A stretch of DNA of 64,000 nucleotides, from NCBI RefSeq assembly GCF_030253575.1, contig NC_080569.1:5953501-6017500 (forward strand), given 5' to 3'. This document shows, piece after piece, positions 1 through 12,871 of this stretch (positions within the stretch are counted from its first letter, which is position 1; each line of letters starts with the position of its first letter). The notes beneath the pieces were generated by a model. The model made no database searches. It had not been told where the DNA came from and worked only from the letters and a program-made list of their open reading frames with translations. Position numbers and translations under genes: made by a program. Source of the stretch: Rhododendron vialii. Its lineage: Eukaryota > Streptophyta > Magnoliopsida > Ericales > Ericaceae.

Positions 1-1211
1 TGTCATTATAATAAGTAAACTATCATCTGTCGCACGAAAAACAAAGACTTCCTTAAGCTTTAACTTGTCTACGAAGTCTACTATTGCTTTTACCATCCCC
101 AATGAGTGTCGTGTGAGTATCCGTAGTGTCCATAAAGCATCTAAAGCAATATTTAGAGTGTTCCCAAAAGTGTCCAACGAAGAACATTGAGAAATAATAG
201 GACACTTTTGATTTTAGTGCCAGAACGTGTCCGGATAGTGCCAGCATCATAAACCGGTATTTGACCTTCGGCGAAGTGTTTGTGCTACATTGGTTTCTAT
301 AATGGATTTATGCCTAAATTTAACCTTTACACTTCATTACTCTTCTTATCCTTTCTCTTGATTCTTCCATCCCCTCCAAAACACACCTTACCGTAATTGA
401 GCATCAAATTCAAACTTCCGCGATGTAATTCTTATTTTACTCTTATTTCACCTTGCAATAAATGGATAAGAAGATGATCAATGGTAGGTGTAGTGCTACA
501 TATCAAGCAATATGCATAGATATCGAGTGTCACATTCGTGAATTTTTTTAAAATAAAATCCTCAACACATGTTCAACAAAAAAAGTTCATTTCAATATTA
601 CATGTTTAATCTATGTTATAACATCTACGTATTCCTTTTGCAAACTAATACCCCGCATCCTACTTTGTCTATCCACATTTCCAATGTTGTATACCTCCAA
701 ATTTGTGTTCACCTTGAACATTCAAAGCAAATCCTCAAAAATGGTTATACACAATTTAGAAAATGGGGGCAAAGGGACAGCACTGAAAATCTATGGTCAC
801 CCAAGGCTAGATTTCAAACAATTCAAAACCATCAATCCCACACAGGTAAATGAAATTGAAAAAAAGCCCCAAGCTTCATAACAATGGTTGTGGGAGTGCA
901 CAATCCCAAGCAGGAAGCATGCTTGAAACACAAGGTCACGATGGACACAAAACAATTACCATTTTGTCTTAGAATTGAAATCGAGTACAAATTTATTATT
1001 TAGGATTTCCAACAATGAAAAGGCTCTATGATCCTACGAAGGCCTAATCCCATTCCCCGGTGAACAACCGGATAAAAAAAAAACCCACTGTTACTAATCA
1101 GGGACGGCCGGTTAACTAGTAAATATTTGGCCCTCACCACTATACCAGTTAATTTGCATCCAATTCAGGCCTTGCATCAACAGTTACATACTGGCCGGTT
1201 TTTAAAACTTT
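1..1211. other. AT-rich intergenic DNA, no gene seen
   Basis: No exon-like coding stretch or recognisable protein was found on either strand. Open frames here are under 100 codons, low in complexity, and resemble nothing known. The sequence is ordinary AT-rich plant intergenic DNA. Confidence 0.6.
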
Positions 1212-1456
1212 AAGGGCCTATTTGATTCGAGGGACCAGAGGTGGGATAGGACAATCCCCACACCTCTCCTAATCCTATATTTGTGTGTCTATCTACCACT
1301 GGACCATTAGTCCTAATTGGACTCAATATCCTTTAAAGAAGGCACAAATCAATCGCGGGTAATTCTAATTGAATCCACATCTAATGTCTCTAGCCCATTG
1401 TTCTTTGCACTGACCACCTCTTTTAAAAAAAAAAAATGTTCATTTTTTTATCATAA

Positions 1457-1457
1457 A

Positions 1458-1520
<63 letters not shown>
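1457..1520. repeat. Compound (TA)n(TG)n microsatellite
   Basis: An uninterrupted run of TA dinucleotides passes directly into about 22 TG dinucleotides. It lies inside the transposon-like element at 1212-2411 and is not coding. Confidence 0.95.
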
Positions 1521-1522
<2 letters not shown>

Positions 1523-1528
1523 TTAGAG

Positions 1529-1960
1529 TTCATCATTTTGTACCAAACAAAGTTGTTGTACCCACCTTGTGGAAAAAAAAAAAAAAAAACTTCTGCTATC
1601 CTTCATAATTCTTTACCAGAAAAAAGCTTTTGATACCAACCTTGCATAAAATAAAGTTCTCTTATAGTTCATGATCTTGTATCAGGAAAAACTTTTGTAA
1701 CAATCTTGACAAAAAAACGCCTTACGTTATAGTTCATCATTTTCTACCAAAAAATTTAAAAAAAATTCTTCATTATTAAAACACTTTTGTACCAACCTTG
1801 ATAATGAAAAGAACTTTTGTTATCATTGATCATTTGTACTAGAAATAACTTTTGTTACCAACTTAATATAAAATAAAATAAAACCTTCTGTTTTTGTTTA
1901 CAAAATAACTTTTGTACCATTGCTGGTGAAGAAAAAATGTCATAGGTTCAATGCATACCC

Positions 1961-2015
<55 letters not shown>

Positions 2016-2150
2016 CCAACCAATCTTCATGAAAATCACATCCATACCAACTTTGATAAAAGAAAATGTATCCTTCATTATTATATACCCAAAATATCAT
2101 TTTTTTACCGACCTTATAGAAAAAACAACTTCTTATATATCAAAGAAGAT
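1529..2150. repeat. Degenerate minisatellite, unit about 65-75 bp, with poly-A/(TA)n insert
   Basis: A phrase of the form TTCATCATTTTGTACCA...CTTTTGTACCAACCTTG recurs with variations near 1529, 1602, 1669, 1734, 1785, 1838 and 1903, and more weakly to about 2110. The spacing is roughly 65-75 bp where units are complete. A run of A followed by (TA)n at 1961-2010 interrupts the later part. Confidence 0.6.
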
Positions 2151-2411
2151 GATAAAAAAACAATACTACATTAAAGAAATTAGGCAGAAGAACAAGAGTC
2201 CAAGAGCTAAACATGGGTGGAAATATGAATTGCATTAGAGGTACTATAGTCATTTGAACCACTAATCCCTTTCAAGGGGTCTTCAAAACAAATACGGGAT
2301 AAGCGGGATAGAACTTGTCCATTATCTAGACAAGACTAACACCATTAGACCATTAACAATCCCTTGATTACAATCCCGCATAATCCAATATCCCTCCAAT
2401 CAAACAAGCCC

Positions 2412-3433
2412 ATAGCCCTAATGGAATGAATTTTTCAAAATATTTATGATGTCTATTGTTTGGTGTTTACAACACAAAGCTCCAAGACATAGAAAAAATC
2501 AAAACTCAATTGAACACCCCTACCAGAGAGAGAGTGCATCAGTGCATGATCTCAACTATTTTAAGCATTAAATGAAAGCAGCATCAGTACCAAGAAAGTT
2601 ACATGATCATGTGATTATCTCTAAGTAGCAGAATAATATGATCACATGCATGCAGTATATATATAACAACCAAAGTCTTCTAAATAGCATTAAAAAAACA
2701 GACAATATGAGTGGTGATACAGCTAGATCAGCAAAATAAAAAAACCACATAATTTGCAGTAACCTAAACACCAGTTACAGCTCCCTGTAAAACAAGCACG
2801 TTTCAGATCTTCCAATAATAAATTAACTATAAACTAGATAAATAAATAAAAACTAGAAGGTCAAAAAAAAAAGTGTTTACCAAAGGAAAGGTTTGGATCA
2901 CCCGAAGCTCTAATACCAGGGAAAAAACATTGGGAATAAAAAGTCCAACAATTTCTTTTTTCTTTTTTTTTTGGAGAAATGTGAGGTATTGTATTGTATT
3001 GAGAAAATGTTCCACCTTCCAACCATAAAACCTCAAGGAACTTTTGCAATAGGGAGAACACCTTGAACTTTTGGAAACCCTAGTTTTCAAATTAAAAGAC
3101 TTTAAAAGATATCACCACAAAATTTTATTCACTCCATCTTAAGTCTTAACAAAACCACAATATAAATTAACAAGAAAATGTATGACTCAGAAATCCTACA
3201 CCCAAAGAAGGTCTCCGAATTCTCCTACCTATGTGTAGATATACAACCGTAAAGTATATCTGCTCATGGATTATATATAAGAAAATGGAGCATACAACTT
3301 TTGCAGCAAGTGCTCAATTCCCAGATCTACAGTCGGAAAAACAAAGAAATAAGATGAACCCAAAACAAAGAACCAAGAAAGTGAAAAGGGTATGAAGAAA
3401 GTACCTTCAAATCCAAGAACTGCAAGACTATGC

Positions 3434-3473
<40 letters not shown>

Positions 3474-6183
3474 AGAAGATAAACAAGCAAATATCCCGAA
3501 GCACCAAAAAAAGAAGAAGATAAACAAGCAAAAGAAATAAACCCGAAACACGAAACAAAAATTGAGAAGGGTTTGCAGAAAGGACGTTCAAATCCGTGAA
3601 AATTCAAGATTATGTCCCGAGAGAGACAAAGAGTGAAAGCGTGCTGGAGAATTACAGAGAGAGAGAAGGAGAGAGAAATATAGATTTGTTGTCTGCAAGG
3701 TGAAATACTGGGAGAAGAAAATTCCACTTTCAGCTTATAACCGGAGATGTTCAAGAAAAGGAAAAAGCTTACAGGAATTATCTTCAGCAGAAGTGGAACA
3801 GCGAAATGGAAAAAAGATGAGTACGACTACTAACTGTGTAGTCCTGATCAATTTCCAAGATAGTGACAGGGGGAAGAGAATAGGAGATGAATCATACATG
3901 TGGGATTGTCGCTTTAAATTATTTGTGGTACGACTTTACCTTGTGTGGTACACTGGTACATATTTATTTCGTCAAAAATGCTACTGGTTGGGTAAATAAA
4001 AGTGTACTAATTTGAATATAGATGTTGAAAGTGTGTGCATCATTATTTTCAAAGTTGAATTTTTACAATCATATTTTTTTTCCTGGTAAGAGAGGTTCAA
4101 CAGAGCTGAACGAAAATACAAGCTTCGAAATAAATCAGAGAATACAAAGTTTAAAAAAAAAAAATCATAGAACAAGACCCAGAAAAGATTAAAAATAATA
4201 GTAAAAATTTAATAAAATTAGTTCATTTAATTTAGTGGAAATTAACACCTCTCGAACAAAGCTCTGGCGAAGCTTAGATACAAAGCTCTGACAAGTTCCG
4301 CGCGAACCAAACTCGGGCAAAAACTCATATCGAACAAAGCTTTGGCAACGTCAAACCAAATTCCAATAATGTCGTCCAACTCCGACAACGTACAAAACAT
4401 GTCTCATCTCCCCTCTTTCTCTCGAAATAGCCATTGAAAAAAAAAGTTGGGATGGATTTGGGTTGTGTCTCGTTTGCACAAAGAGATGGGTAAAACACAA
4501 AAGAGACATACATTTGGGTAGAATATTGGAGATGGGTTTTTGATGTTTTCACCTAATATTTGTGAATCTCATATTTACTGTATGAATTCCCAATGTATCA
4601 AACAATTTAGGCAAATTTGGAAATTTTATTTTTTTTGAAAGAGTGAGAAATTCATTAGATAATCAAACAGTTTTATACTCCAGTAGATAAACAAAACGAT
4701 AATGACGTTGCACTAAAAAGGAAAACCCTGCACTATCACATCCTGCGCGTGCTCTATTCATATATAAGGTGATCATCCCAATGGTAACTGTGCGATGCCA
4801 AAATGAAGCCAAATTCCTCCGGCAAGCCAATGGCCCTGAAGAATATCCTTACGCTCACCTTTGAGATCCTACAAAAATCAAAAGATTGGAAAATCTATGT
4901 TGTGCAACAAAAAAACGGCCAGCAAAGTGACATTCGGCTTCCCTCATGTCTGCATTACAGCATTCAAACAATAAATAAGAATGCAAGTTGATGTGTAACT
5001 ATGAATGGACTATTTGATACTCCATTTGATATCTAAATGGATTGCTAGAGTGTCTGTTTGTAGTGGGAAAGTGATAAACCACTACTGTACCATATCAATA
5101 TTGTTGGAGTAATGTGGTACAATTTTCAAATCAACCTCTTTTTTGGACTCAATCACCAAGGGGTGGAGCCATAATCATAGTGGAGTAGTACCATAAATTC
5201 CGACGTATTCTATTGGTCCACGTGTCAGACGTACCACGGCGATGATGGTTTCCAGCATCTTTCTCCAATTACTAAAACGTGGGGGGTGGGGAAAGTACCA
5301 ATTCACCCCTTTGATATTGGAAAATGTACTGCTGCGTGATTTCCAGTACTAGTACTACTACAAATTTATCGAGCTGTGTGGGCCTGGGCCTACCTCCTCA
5401 TTATTGGGTTATAGTAAACAATTCATCACTCCATTATTTTTTCACATAAAAGTACCCTCAAATTTCCTTCAAACTTTTGCCATCTTGTACTTTTGTAGCA
5501 CTCACTCACTCCGTTCCCATTTTTTTGTCCCCTTTCGGGATTCTAACTTAACAAAGAGAACATAATAATTGCATTCATGATCATTTGATTTTTCAATTTT
5601 TCCCTTGAAACATTTAAGCAGCAAAATAGGAGCTAAAATAGAGTACATTTTTTAGGTGGCAAAATAGGAGCTGAAAACAGAGTGAAACTCACTTCAGAAA
5701 TTAAGGCGGAAAAAAAGCCGGTGATTTGAAATTCAAAGTTTTGCGAATATGTAGAAGGTTGTGTAAATGAGAAAGACAAGTGCAAAAAAAAAATGGATGT
5801 TCGTTTTTGTTTGTCTATGTGCATCTCATTTTGATGGTTGTCAATGCATATTGTAATAGCAGTGCTTCTATGGAGTGGACTGCATGAATTTTTGTCAAAT
5901 TCCCCTTTTTTTGTTAGTAGAATTGATTTTTAGGAAGGGTAAAATGGGAAATTCTTTGACTTTTAGCTACTTAGTTCTAAAGTAGGACAAAATTTGGGAC
6001 ATCCAAAAGTGCTAATTGAAACAATAGAATGGGGAAAGGAGTATTTCCTCTCACAAAAGAACTAGTGGGAATACTAAACAAGAGGGGAGTTCCCTTAGAT
6101 CTTCTTTCCTTCTCCTATTGGGGCCTTACTCTGGTTAAGCCAAAAGATATGAAGTAAAAAGTTTATTCCAATCTAATAAAGTT
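2412..6183. other. Intergenic DNA, no gene seen
   Basis: No exon series or recognisable protein was found. The stretch holds a GA microsatellite with a flanking degenerate duplication at 3345-3632. The short open frame at 4803-4991 (62 codons, preceded by a TATATAAGG about 35 bases upstream) resembles no protein I know and was not called as a gene. Confidence 0.5.
3345..3632. repeat. Degenerate direct duplication around a (GA)n microsatellite
   Basis: The block at about 3345-3451 (GAAATAAGATGAACCC... to CCGGAGAGAG) is repeated with many differences at 3533-3632 (GAAATAAACCCGAAACACG... to CCGAGAGAG). Both copies share the order TTCAAATCC, then AAG-AC/TTATG, then CCGRGAGAGA. A pure GA run lies at 3436-3471, and AGATAAACAAGCAAA is repeated at about 3477 and 3518. 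The block is non-coding. Confidence 0.6.
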
Positions 6184-6184
6184 A

Positions 6185-6374
6185 AGGCTCTGTTTGAAAC
6201 TTAAGAAAATGAAAGGAAAGGAAAAGAAAAGAAAATTAAAAAAAATTCCCTTCTATTGTTTGGTTGGAAGAGAAAGAGAGAAGAAAATAACAATTTTAAG
6301 TTTTGTGAATAGAAATTTTCCCTCCTATTTTCCTCCCATTTTCTCTCATTTTCCTTGAGTTCCAAACATAGCCT
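6185..6374. mobile_element. Short MITE-like element with inverted ends
   Basis: The left end, AGGCTCTGTTTGAAACTTAA, and the complement of the right end, AGGCTATGTTTGGAACTCAA, form an imperfect terminal inverted repeat that continues into AAAATG. The element is about 190 bp, has no coding capacity, and is rich in polypurine. A related arm may be present near 19.6 kb. Confidence 0.5.
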
Positions 6375-6974
6375 AAGAGAAAACAACCAAAAAAAGTCGT
6401 GCTAAAAAATTACTCCTAGTTTAAAACGGGCCCAAGTCTCAAGCATTCTATAATCTCCTATTCTCATATCGTTTACCTCCTCAACAATGCTACGGTCTAA
6501 ACGTTGGAGACAGAAAACTGCACCTGAAATACAGTAGTATGTATTATTGTTTAGTCAAAAATTTACTTGAGTACGCAATCCTACACGATCAAATAATTCT
6601 GAACCCTATAATTACAATTATTCTTGGTCCCAGAATAGACATTACTGTCCTCTTTTTTCTTCTTCCCCTTACTGCTGTGCATATGTGGAAAAATACAGTA
6701 GTATAGTACTACACACACAAACTAAATTAGTAGGTGCATATCCAACCCACCCACATTTAACCCATGACCCCATATCAACCCGCCCAAACCCAACCCAACA
6801 CATCTCTTCTCTTGTTAACAACATTATCCGAGAAAACACAAAAAGAAAGAATATTATCAATGAATGCTTGAATGGTTAAACGTGATCCAAAACCCGGAAA
6901 GAGAACAGATTCACAGGGACAACTTAAATATACATATGATAATCGATTTGACGAACATTTCTTCCAAATTGACG

Positions 6975-9900
6975 TCAAATCCAACTCCTTTTGCTAATGA
7001 TTCCTGCAATGATTTGACCTAACTCCTCGCCGCAATCCTCCTGTACATGATGCCCTGCCTGAAAGTTGCAACACAGTACATGCAGTAAGCCATAAGCCAC
7101 AGCATAACAGTTTTCTGCTCCCGCGACCATGCGTGCGAGAGAGAACAAATGTCACAACTTGATGTAGATCCATGGTATAAGTCGGGTAGTGGAGAAGCAT
7201 GATGAAACACTTAACACGGTGGCAAACCGAGAAAATATTGCAAGTTCTGAACAATGGTAACAATTAAGAACATTGAAGAGCCTAAAGAGAACCTCAATGA
7301 GGTTTCACTATAGATGCCATACAATCTTCAAGATGATGACACATAAAAGAATGACCATGAAAGTGATTTACTTGAATCAGATGTCAAGATTTCAAGGTCT
7401 CAAAACCAATTCTTAACAGGAAATAGCAGATAGGTCATTTTCTGGTGTGTTTTTGCATAGGAAAACTCAGATTAACAAAGTAGTGCCTGCAATTCTCTTA
7501 GGGTTCACCATATGTTAAAAATTATTTGTCCGACAATAGAGTTTCCAGCTCACTTCAACCACCAGAAAAATAAAAATAAATTTCAAAGATTGAACCTACA
7601 GAGATGCATAAGCATACTTCACAGATTCAATTATAAGGTGTCCAAAACTTGCCTCAACAAATAATTCCATTTTTTGAGCCCCACATAATGAAATTAAAGA
7701 ACTGCTAAACTGCCATACACGGTCGCACGGTTTTATGTCTAAAAGACCGTCCAGGAGAATCTATCCCAGGGTAAATGCTAACGCGACACACCTTTTCCCA
7801 AGCCAGTCACATTAGTTAGAAGAAAAATTGAGTACCTTAGGAAGTTTGATGAGTCTATGTTTTGAAACTTCACAAAAATCTTCAACTCCGTCATAGCTTA
7901 ACCAACGGTCTCTTTGGCCCCAGCATATGGTGGTTGGAATTTTCCAATCTTTGTCTGTAAGTATGATCCTCATTTCTTCAACATAAGCCTGCAGTAACCA
8001 AAATGAGAACAGAAGTCAAATTAGAAATCAGCCGCGTAGTCCTTTTACAACATACATTGGGCACTGAGCTTTCAGCATGCACATTTGATATCAAACTGTA
8101 GTCAAGTCTATAAAAATCTATAGATTAAAATGTCACTCCCAAAACCTCGAGATTCGACAGTTTGGAGCTGTAAGCTGTCCAAAGCACCCACCATGCATTG
8201 AACTTATTTTTGGAATAATGACCACATTCAGTTAATGCCCACATGAAACCATCAGTAATTTTAAAAGCCAAAACCTGCACATTCAATTTTCTATTTTCCT
8301 ACAGCCAAACATTGCCTTTGTAACTAGTGCGATAAATTGCCGTGGTAACTACACTAAAACAATGGGAAGTGAAAATTGCACCTTAAGTTCCTTCTTCATT
8401 GCCCTGCTAATTGCATTCAGTGCAAACCCAGAGGAACCAGAAGTGAGGTAGGGCCTTCTATAAACCATCGCATCATCTTCTTTCATTTTGTAAGGTCCAC
8501 AGCTTGTCAAGGCTTTGTCACTGGCCCTTAGAGGATCCTGGTTGGCGAAGGAGTCAGGTCAATGATCGAACAAAAAGCTTCTATATTTATGAACTAATCA
8601 AGCTTGTAGCAAATTTTCAACAAAAGTTAACAGGACACAGATAAGGAGTAATCTATATCAAGAATCCTTACAGTTTTCCTACCTGGGAAAAAATTTCACC
8701 TAACAAAAAGTTGCTGAATATGGACAATGTTGATGGCAGGTTGGCATGTTTTGCTGTTAGCTACAACAAACCATGAAGAAATAGCAAAATCAGGTTTTAT
8801 TGGTCAAGAAGACCAAAGCACCAGTCAGAATAAGCCAAAAAATTCACAACATCTACATATCCAAAGCGTGGTAATATGATGGACCCCAACACTTAGGACA
8901 ATTAGTAACCAGCAGAAATTCAAAAGCAGAACAAAACAATAGGAGGAATAGAAAGAAATATGTGGAAAAAGAAAAAGCTTCGAGTAATTCATACAGGAGG
9001 ATTAAGAAGTATCAGATTATTGATCTTTTCCTGATGACTGCTAGCATATTTAACAGCAACTGGCGCAAAATAGCCCTGAAAAGTACATCATAGAGGAAGA
9101 TAGGTTTATGCTAGTGTCTCATTAACAGGCAACCTGACTACCCGAGCAACAAGACTCAGAAAAGGCAAATATACCTGAGCAACAAGTGAAACCTTGTTGG
9201 TTGCAAGTTCATCAACAAGAGATTCCAAGGATGAGACATATTCTGCAAACCATACAAAAAAAAAAAATACAATTAGTGACTATACATTTTAAACTCATCA
9301 AAACTTGAGGTTGACATAGTTAATCAAAAAACCTTTACCCTGTGTTCATTTCACATGAACTGGAAAAGCAATTACCAGGCAAAGTGTAGTCAAATCCATA
9401 CCCAGGTTGCGGCTTATCGGAAAATCCAAAACCTGTAGGAATGGGGAAAGGCGGGTTTTTCCTTTGTCACATAAAAATCACTCAAGATAAAAGTTACAAT
9501 ACTCTGTGTTTGACACACAAACATAGAGCAAAAAAGTGTAATATGCTTAAGCATAGTCGAGATAGTCTCAAAGTATTGTTAAGTCAACAGTAGAACAAAT
9601 GGCGGATCAAAAGAAAAAAAAAAAAAACAGTAGAACAAATGTCCTACTGGCTCAGCTCAACATACGATCATTACAAGTGAAGTGTTAAATTAGATTTTGA
9701 GTCTTCATCAGGAGAGATGAGCCATAGAGACGAGACAGGAGAAATGTGAATTATCTATCCTTGAAAGTATATTCAAACACTACTTAATCATTTAAGTGCA
9801 ACGTGCACCACGGATCGTAAATTTTCATGGTTCTTGCTTAACAGGTTTTACTATCTTCAAATTCTAAACCCAAAAGGAAGGATATTGATAATGCTCAAAA

Positions 9901-12871
9901 GGATAGCTTTAGTCAGTAAAAGCACAAAATTTCGTAAAACTATGGGATCTTACCTAGCCAATCAAAACTGATGGCATGATAGTCCTTGGAAAGAATGGGA
10001 AGCACTTTGCGGTAAGAATATGCCTGTAACAGCACGAATGGAAAATAATTTTGGCTTCAGACAGGATCTTCATACACTGATACCACAAAAATTGTCATTT
10101 TTAACATACTAACGCACGATAACAACTTGCTGGATATCCTTCTGTAATAAGGGCAATTAAAATGTAAAATTACCACCAATAATAACATTGGTCTAAAAAT
10201 AGAGAAACTTATCTGAATGTATACGCATAAAATGCAACAGTAGACAACAAAGTAAGCATTACACTTTCTCGCTTTATGACAATAAGTTCATAATCCAGTA
10301 TAATCAAATTTGGAAATTACACAAATCATTTACCTAACTGAAAATCATTAGTTGGAAAAAGGCCGAATTAGGGATGAAAGACAGAAAAGAAGAGGGAAGA
10401 TGAAAGGACTCTGCTGTAATTTGAGAAACCAAAGGTGAATAATCACTCTCATTATTCTTTTCCCCTGGGCCTCTTTCATAAGAGGTAGAAGGAGTTGCTT
10501 GGTCCTGTGGTAAGGGAACAGGAAGGACCACTCTGTGCTATTCATGTTTGATCCTTGAGTAACTTTTTTTGTGTCACTGTTATTTAGTTTGGACATTTTA
10601 CTTGTGTCATGTCAGGAAACGTTAGGTCATAACTCATAAGCAAGGTGCTTGGTATCATAGCTGTAGATGTCAATGAAATGCATATTCAGGATTGACTCAA
10701 AATACCATAACAAATTTCAAGTTTCATGGCTTTAAAAGTGGCAACAGATGTTGTCCATCGAAATCACGTCGTTTCAACTTCAGTAGAATTAAACATGTGC
10801 CTGGCTACATCAATAGGTTAATTACGTAATTGTTACTGTTTACTGTTAAGATAAACTTGATAGTTTAGATAGATTCGAAATTAAAGATAGAATTCACAGA
10901 AAACACCCAACAAAAACTGACAAAATTACTTGCATTTACGCGAAAATAAGGAAAATACATAAGACTCACCTGTGAAGGCAAACCATGAAGTAATATAATT
11001 GAAGGATTTTCAATGCTTCCACTTTCAACGCAAAACCATCTATTGCAAAAATCATATATACAGAGCATGTTTCAATCCGTACAAACCGTGCAGATATCCC
11101 ATCCTCAATTTCTGCATAGTATATGGACCTAAGTTCATTACAGGATTTGAGCATGTTCACACCCTTCATTACAAGCTAATCGTTTATGGATACATTGAAA
11201 TTTACCTGAAAACATCATTCGAGGCCTGAGAACCACCACCCATAGTTAGACCAAAAATCGGATCTTTTGCCTTATTGCCAGAGCCAACAACTGGATGTGC
11301 TTTCACCTGAAAAATGTATTATTATCAGTTCTCAAATAGCGGTCTATAATCCAGCGAACAAACGAGATTCGACTACTAACAAGGAGAACACCTTCTTACT
11401 TTCAGTCACGGTAAAGATCACCACTATAGTAAACCTTTTCTCTTTTTCTTTTCTACCCATCAGTTCCTTTTATACAGGGATGGTTATTGAACTCTTCCGA
11501 CACGTACCTAATATAAATATATACATGCAGTTCACATTTATAATTGTATGGTAATGGTTTAAGAAAAAGAAAAGAGAAAGACCGAATGACCAAAAATATG
11601 AAATGTTCACTTGGTTTTCAGCTAGATGCTAGTTGTGAAATAGGTTGATGTTGCTGTATGAGATGAACCAATCAATCTAAATAATTACCAGAATACCAAC
11701 TGGTATTGCAATCTCATTGTTACCTTTGAAAGAATGGGATCAATAATAAATCACCCTTTTCAAAATGGGGATTTCTAGTAGGCTTTTGTGTTGTTTGTTA
11801 TGCGAGAATCGTGCAAACTAAAAAAGTAAATCACGAAGACCTCATTCAGCATGAATGCTTTCAGCTTCCCATAGGTTGTTTATCTACAGCTTTTAGATCC
11901 ACTACTTGCAATTTCATGTTGCATCACCTTTCTACTCTTCCTCTTTTGGGTTCAAAACTACCACTTGCCGTCTTTTACAACCCTAACCTCTGCTTCATAT
12001 ACCAATTACCATTCATTAGCAGCACAAAATATAAATGCTGGTCCCCTTATAGGGTCCATAACCCAGAGACCAGAGTCATGAACGGTTGATTCAAGGAGGC
12101 TAGCTTGTTCAAAGAAGAAATCAAATCTCCGATCAAAGTAATTTTTTTCATACAGTGCTTGTGTTATAATTCAGGCAAAAAAAAATCGGATAACCAAAAA
12201 AGACTCCTCTTGGCAGTCTACAATTTACAACAACATCAATTAGATATCTCCAGTGCCCAATTTTGTGACAAAGTGCAAAACAATTTTCAAAGACAAATTT
12301 AAGTTACATGAAAGTAGATTATGGCTTAAAATTTGCTGTGAGCGCAAAAGGGAGGGCACAAGACTTACAATCTTCCCTCTCTTGAACCATTCATCTGCGG
12401 GGTTTGGCCCATCTGAATACTTCCCTGTCCGAGACAAAAAGTACAACTTTCATCATACTGAAATACAGCCAAAAACCTTTTTCCCTTGGAAACAGAGAAA
12501 TTTCACAGGTAAATAAATCCAACCTCCACTGAAAGAAAATCCATCCCCAACTGAAACTGGAGCGTCCAACAGATAATCCTAAAGTCGATCACATCAAAGT
12601 AAAAACACCCAACAAATCACAAAAGGAAAAAGGAAAAAGGTCATGAAATTTTGCCACGTGAGGGACAATTCAGATCAATAAAAAACCGTACCTCATCGCC
12701 ATCGCTGCTCGATTGGCATGTGAATCCGAAATGTCCTTTTTTGGGGGCATTCTGAGCCGTTGATTGGAGAAATCCACTGAGAAGAGACAATGGGGAGGCA
12801 GAAGAGGGACGAAGAAAGAAGGGAAGATTGTGGGATTGAAGGGAAGAAGATGAAGGGATACGAGCGGCCAT
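6975..12871 (-). CDS. Alpha/beta-fold hydrolase, probably plastid-targeted (epoxide-hydrolase/haloalkane-dehalogenase-like)
   Basis: There are thirteen exons: 12871-12692, 12578-12524, 12424-12369, 11306-11206, 11039-10970, 10023-9954, 9432-9376, 9242-9175, 9075-8995, 8760-8683, 8537-8382, 7988-7836 and 7058-6975. All joins are GT-AG, phases close, and the product is 402 aa. The first 50 or so residues are Ser/Pro/Leu-rich and poor in acids, as in chloroplast transit peptides. Residues 147-154 (LLHGLPSQ) are the oxyanion-hole HG motif. GQRDRW (Asp351) and AGHHVQED (His378/379) fit the acid and base positions. The nucleophile elbow is degenerate (SLVAQGYF, 215-222), so hydrolase activity is not assured. 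It resembles the Arabidopsis At4g12830 type; substrate unknown. An in-frame ATG lies 48 bases upstream at 12919; I chose 12871 because it gives a typical MAARIPSSSS transit start. Confidence 0.9.

Larger units (their letters stand above)
1212..2411. mobile_element. Non-autonomous DNA transposon with imperfect terminal inverted repeats
   Basis: The left end (GGGCCTATTTGATTCGAGGG) and the reverse complement of the right end (GGGCTTGTTTGATTGGAGGG) match at 17 of 20 positions. This is the GGGCCTGTTTGATT type of terminus common in plant hAT-like and similar MITEs. The interior of about 1.2 kb has no transposase and is filled with microsatellites and a degenerate minisatellite. No convincing target-site duplication is left, so the exact ends and superfamily are uncertain. 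Confidence 0.5.

Noticed and set aside
3700-3999. 99-codon plus-strand open frame
   Set aside because: No recognisable motif, no splice partners, and it runs out of a GA microsatellite; probably chance.
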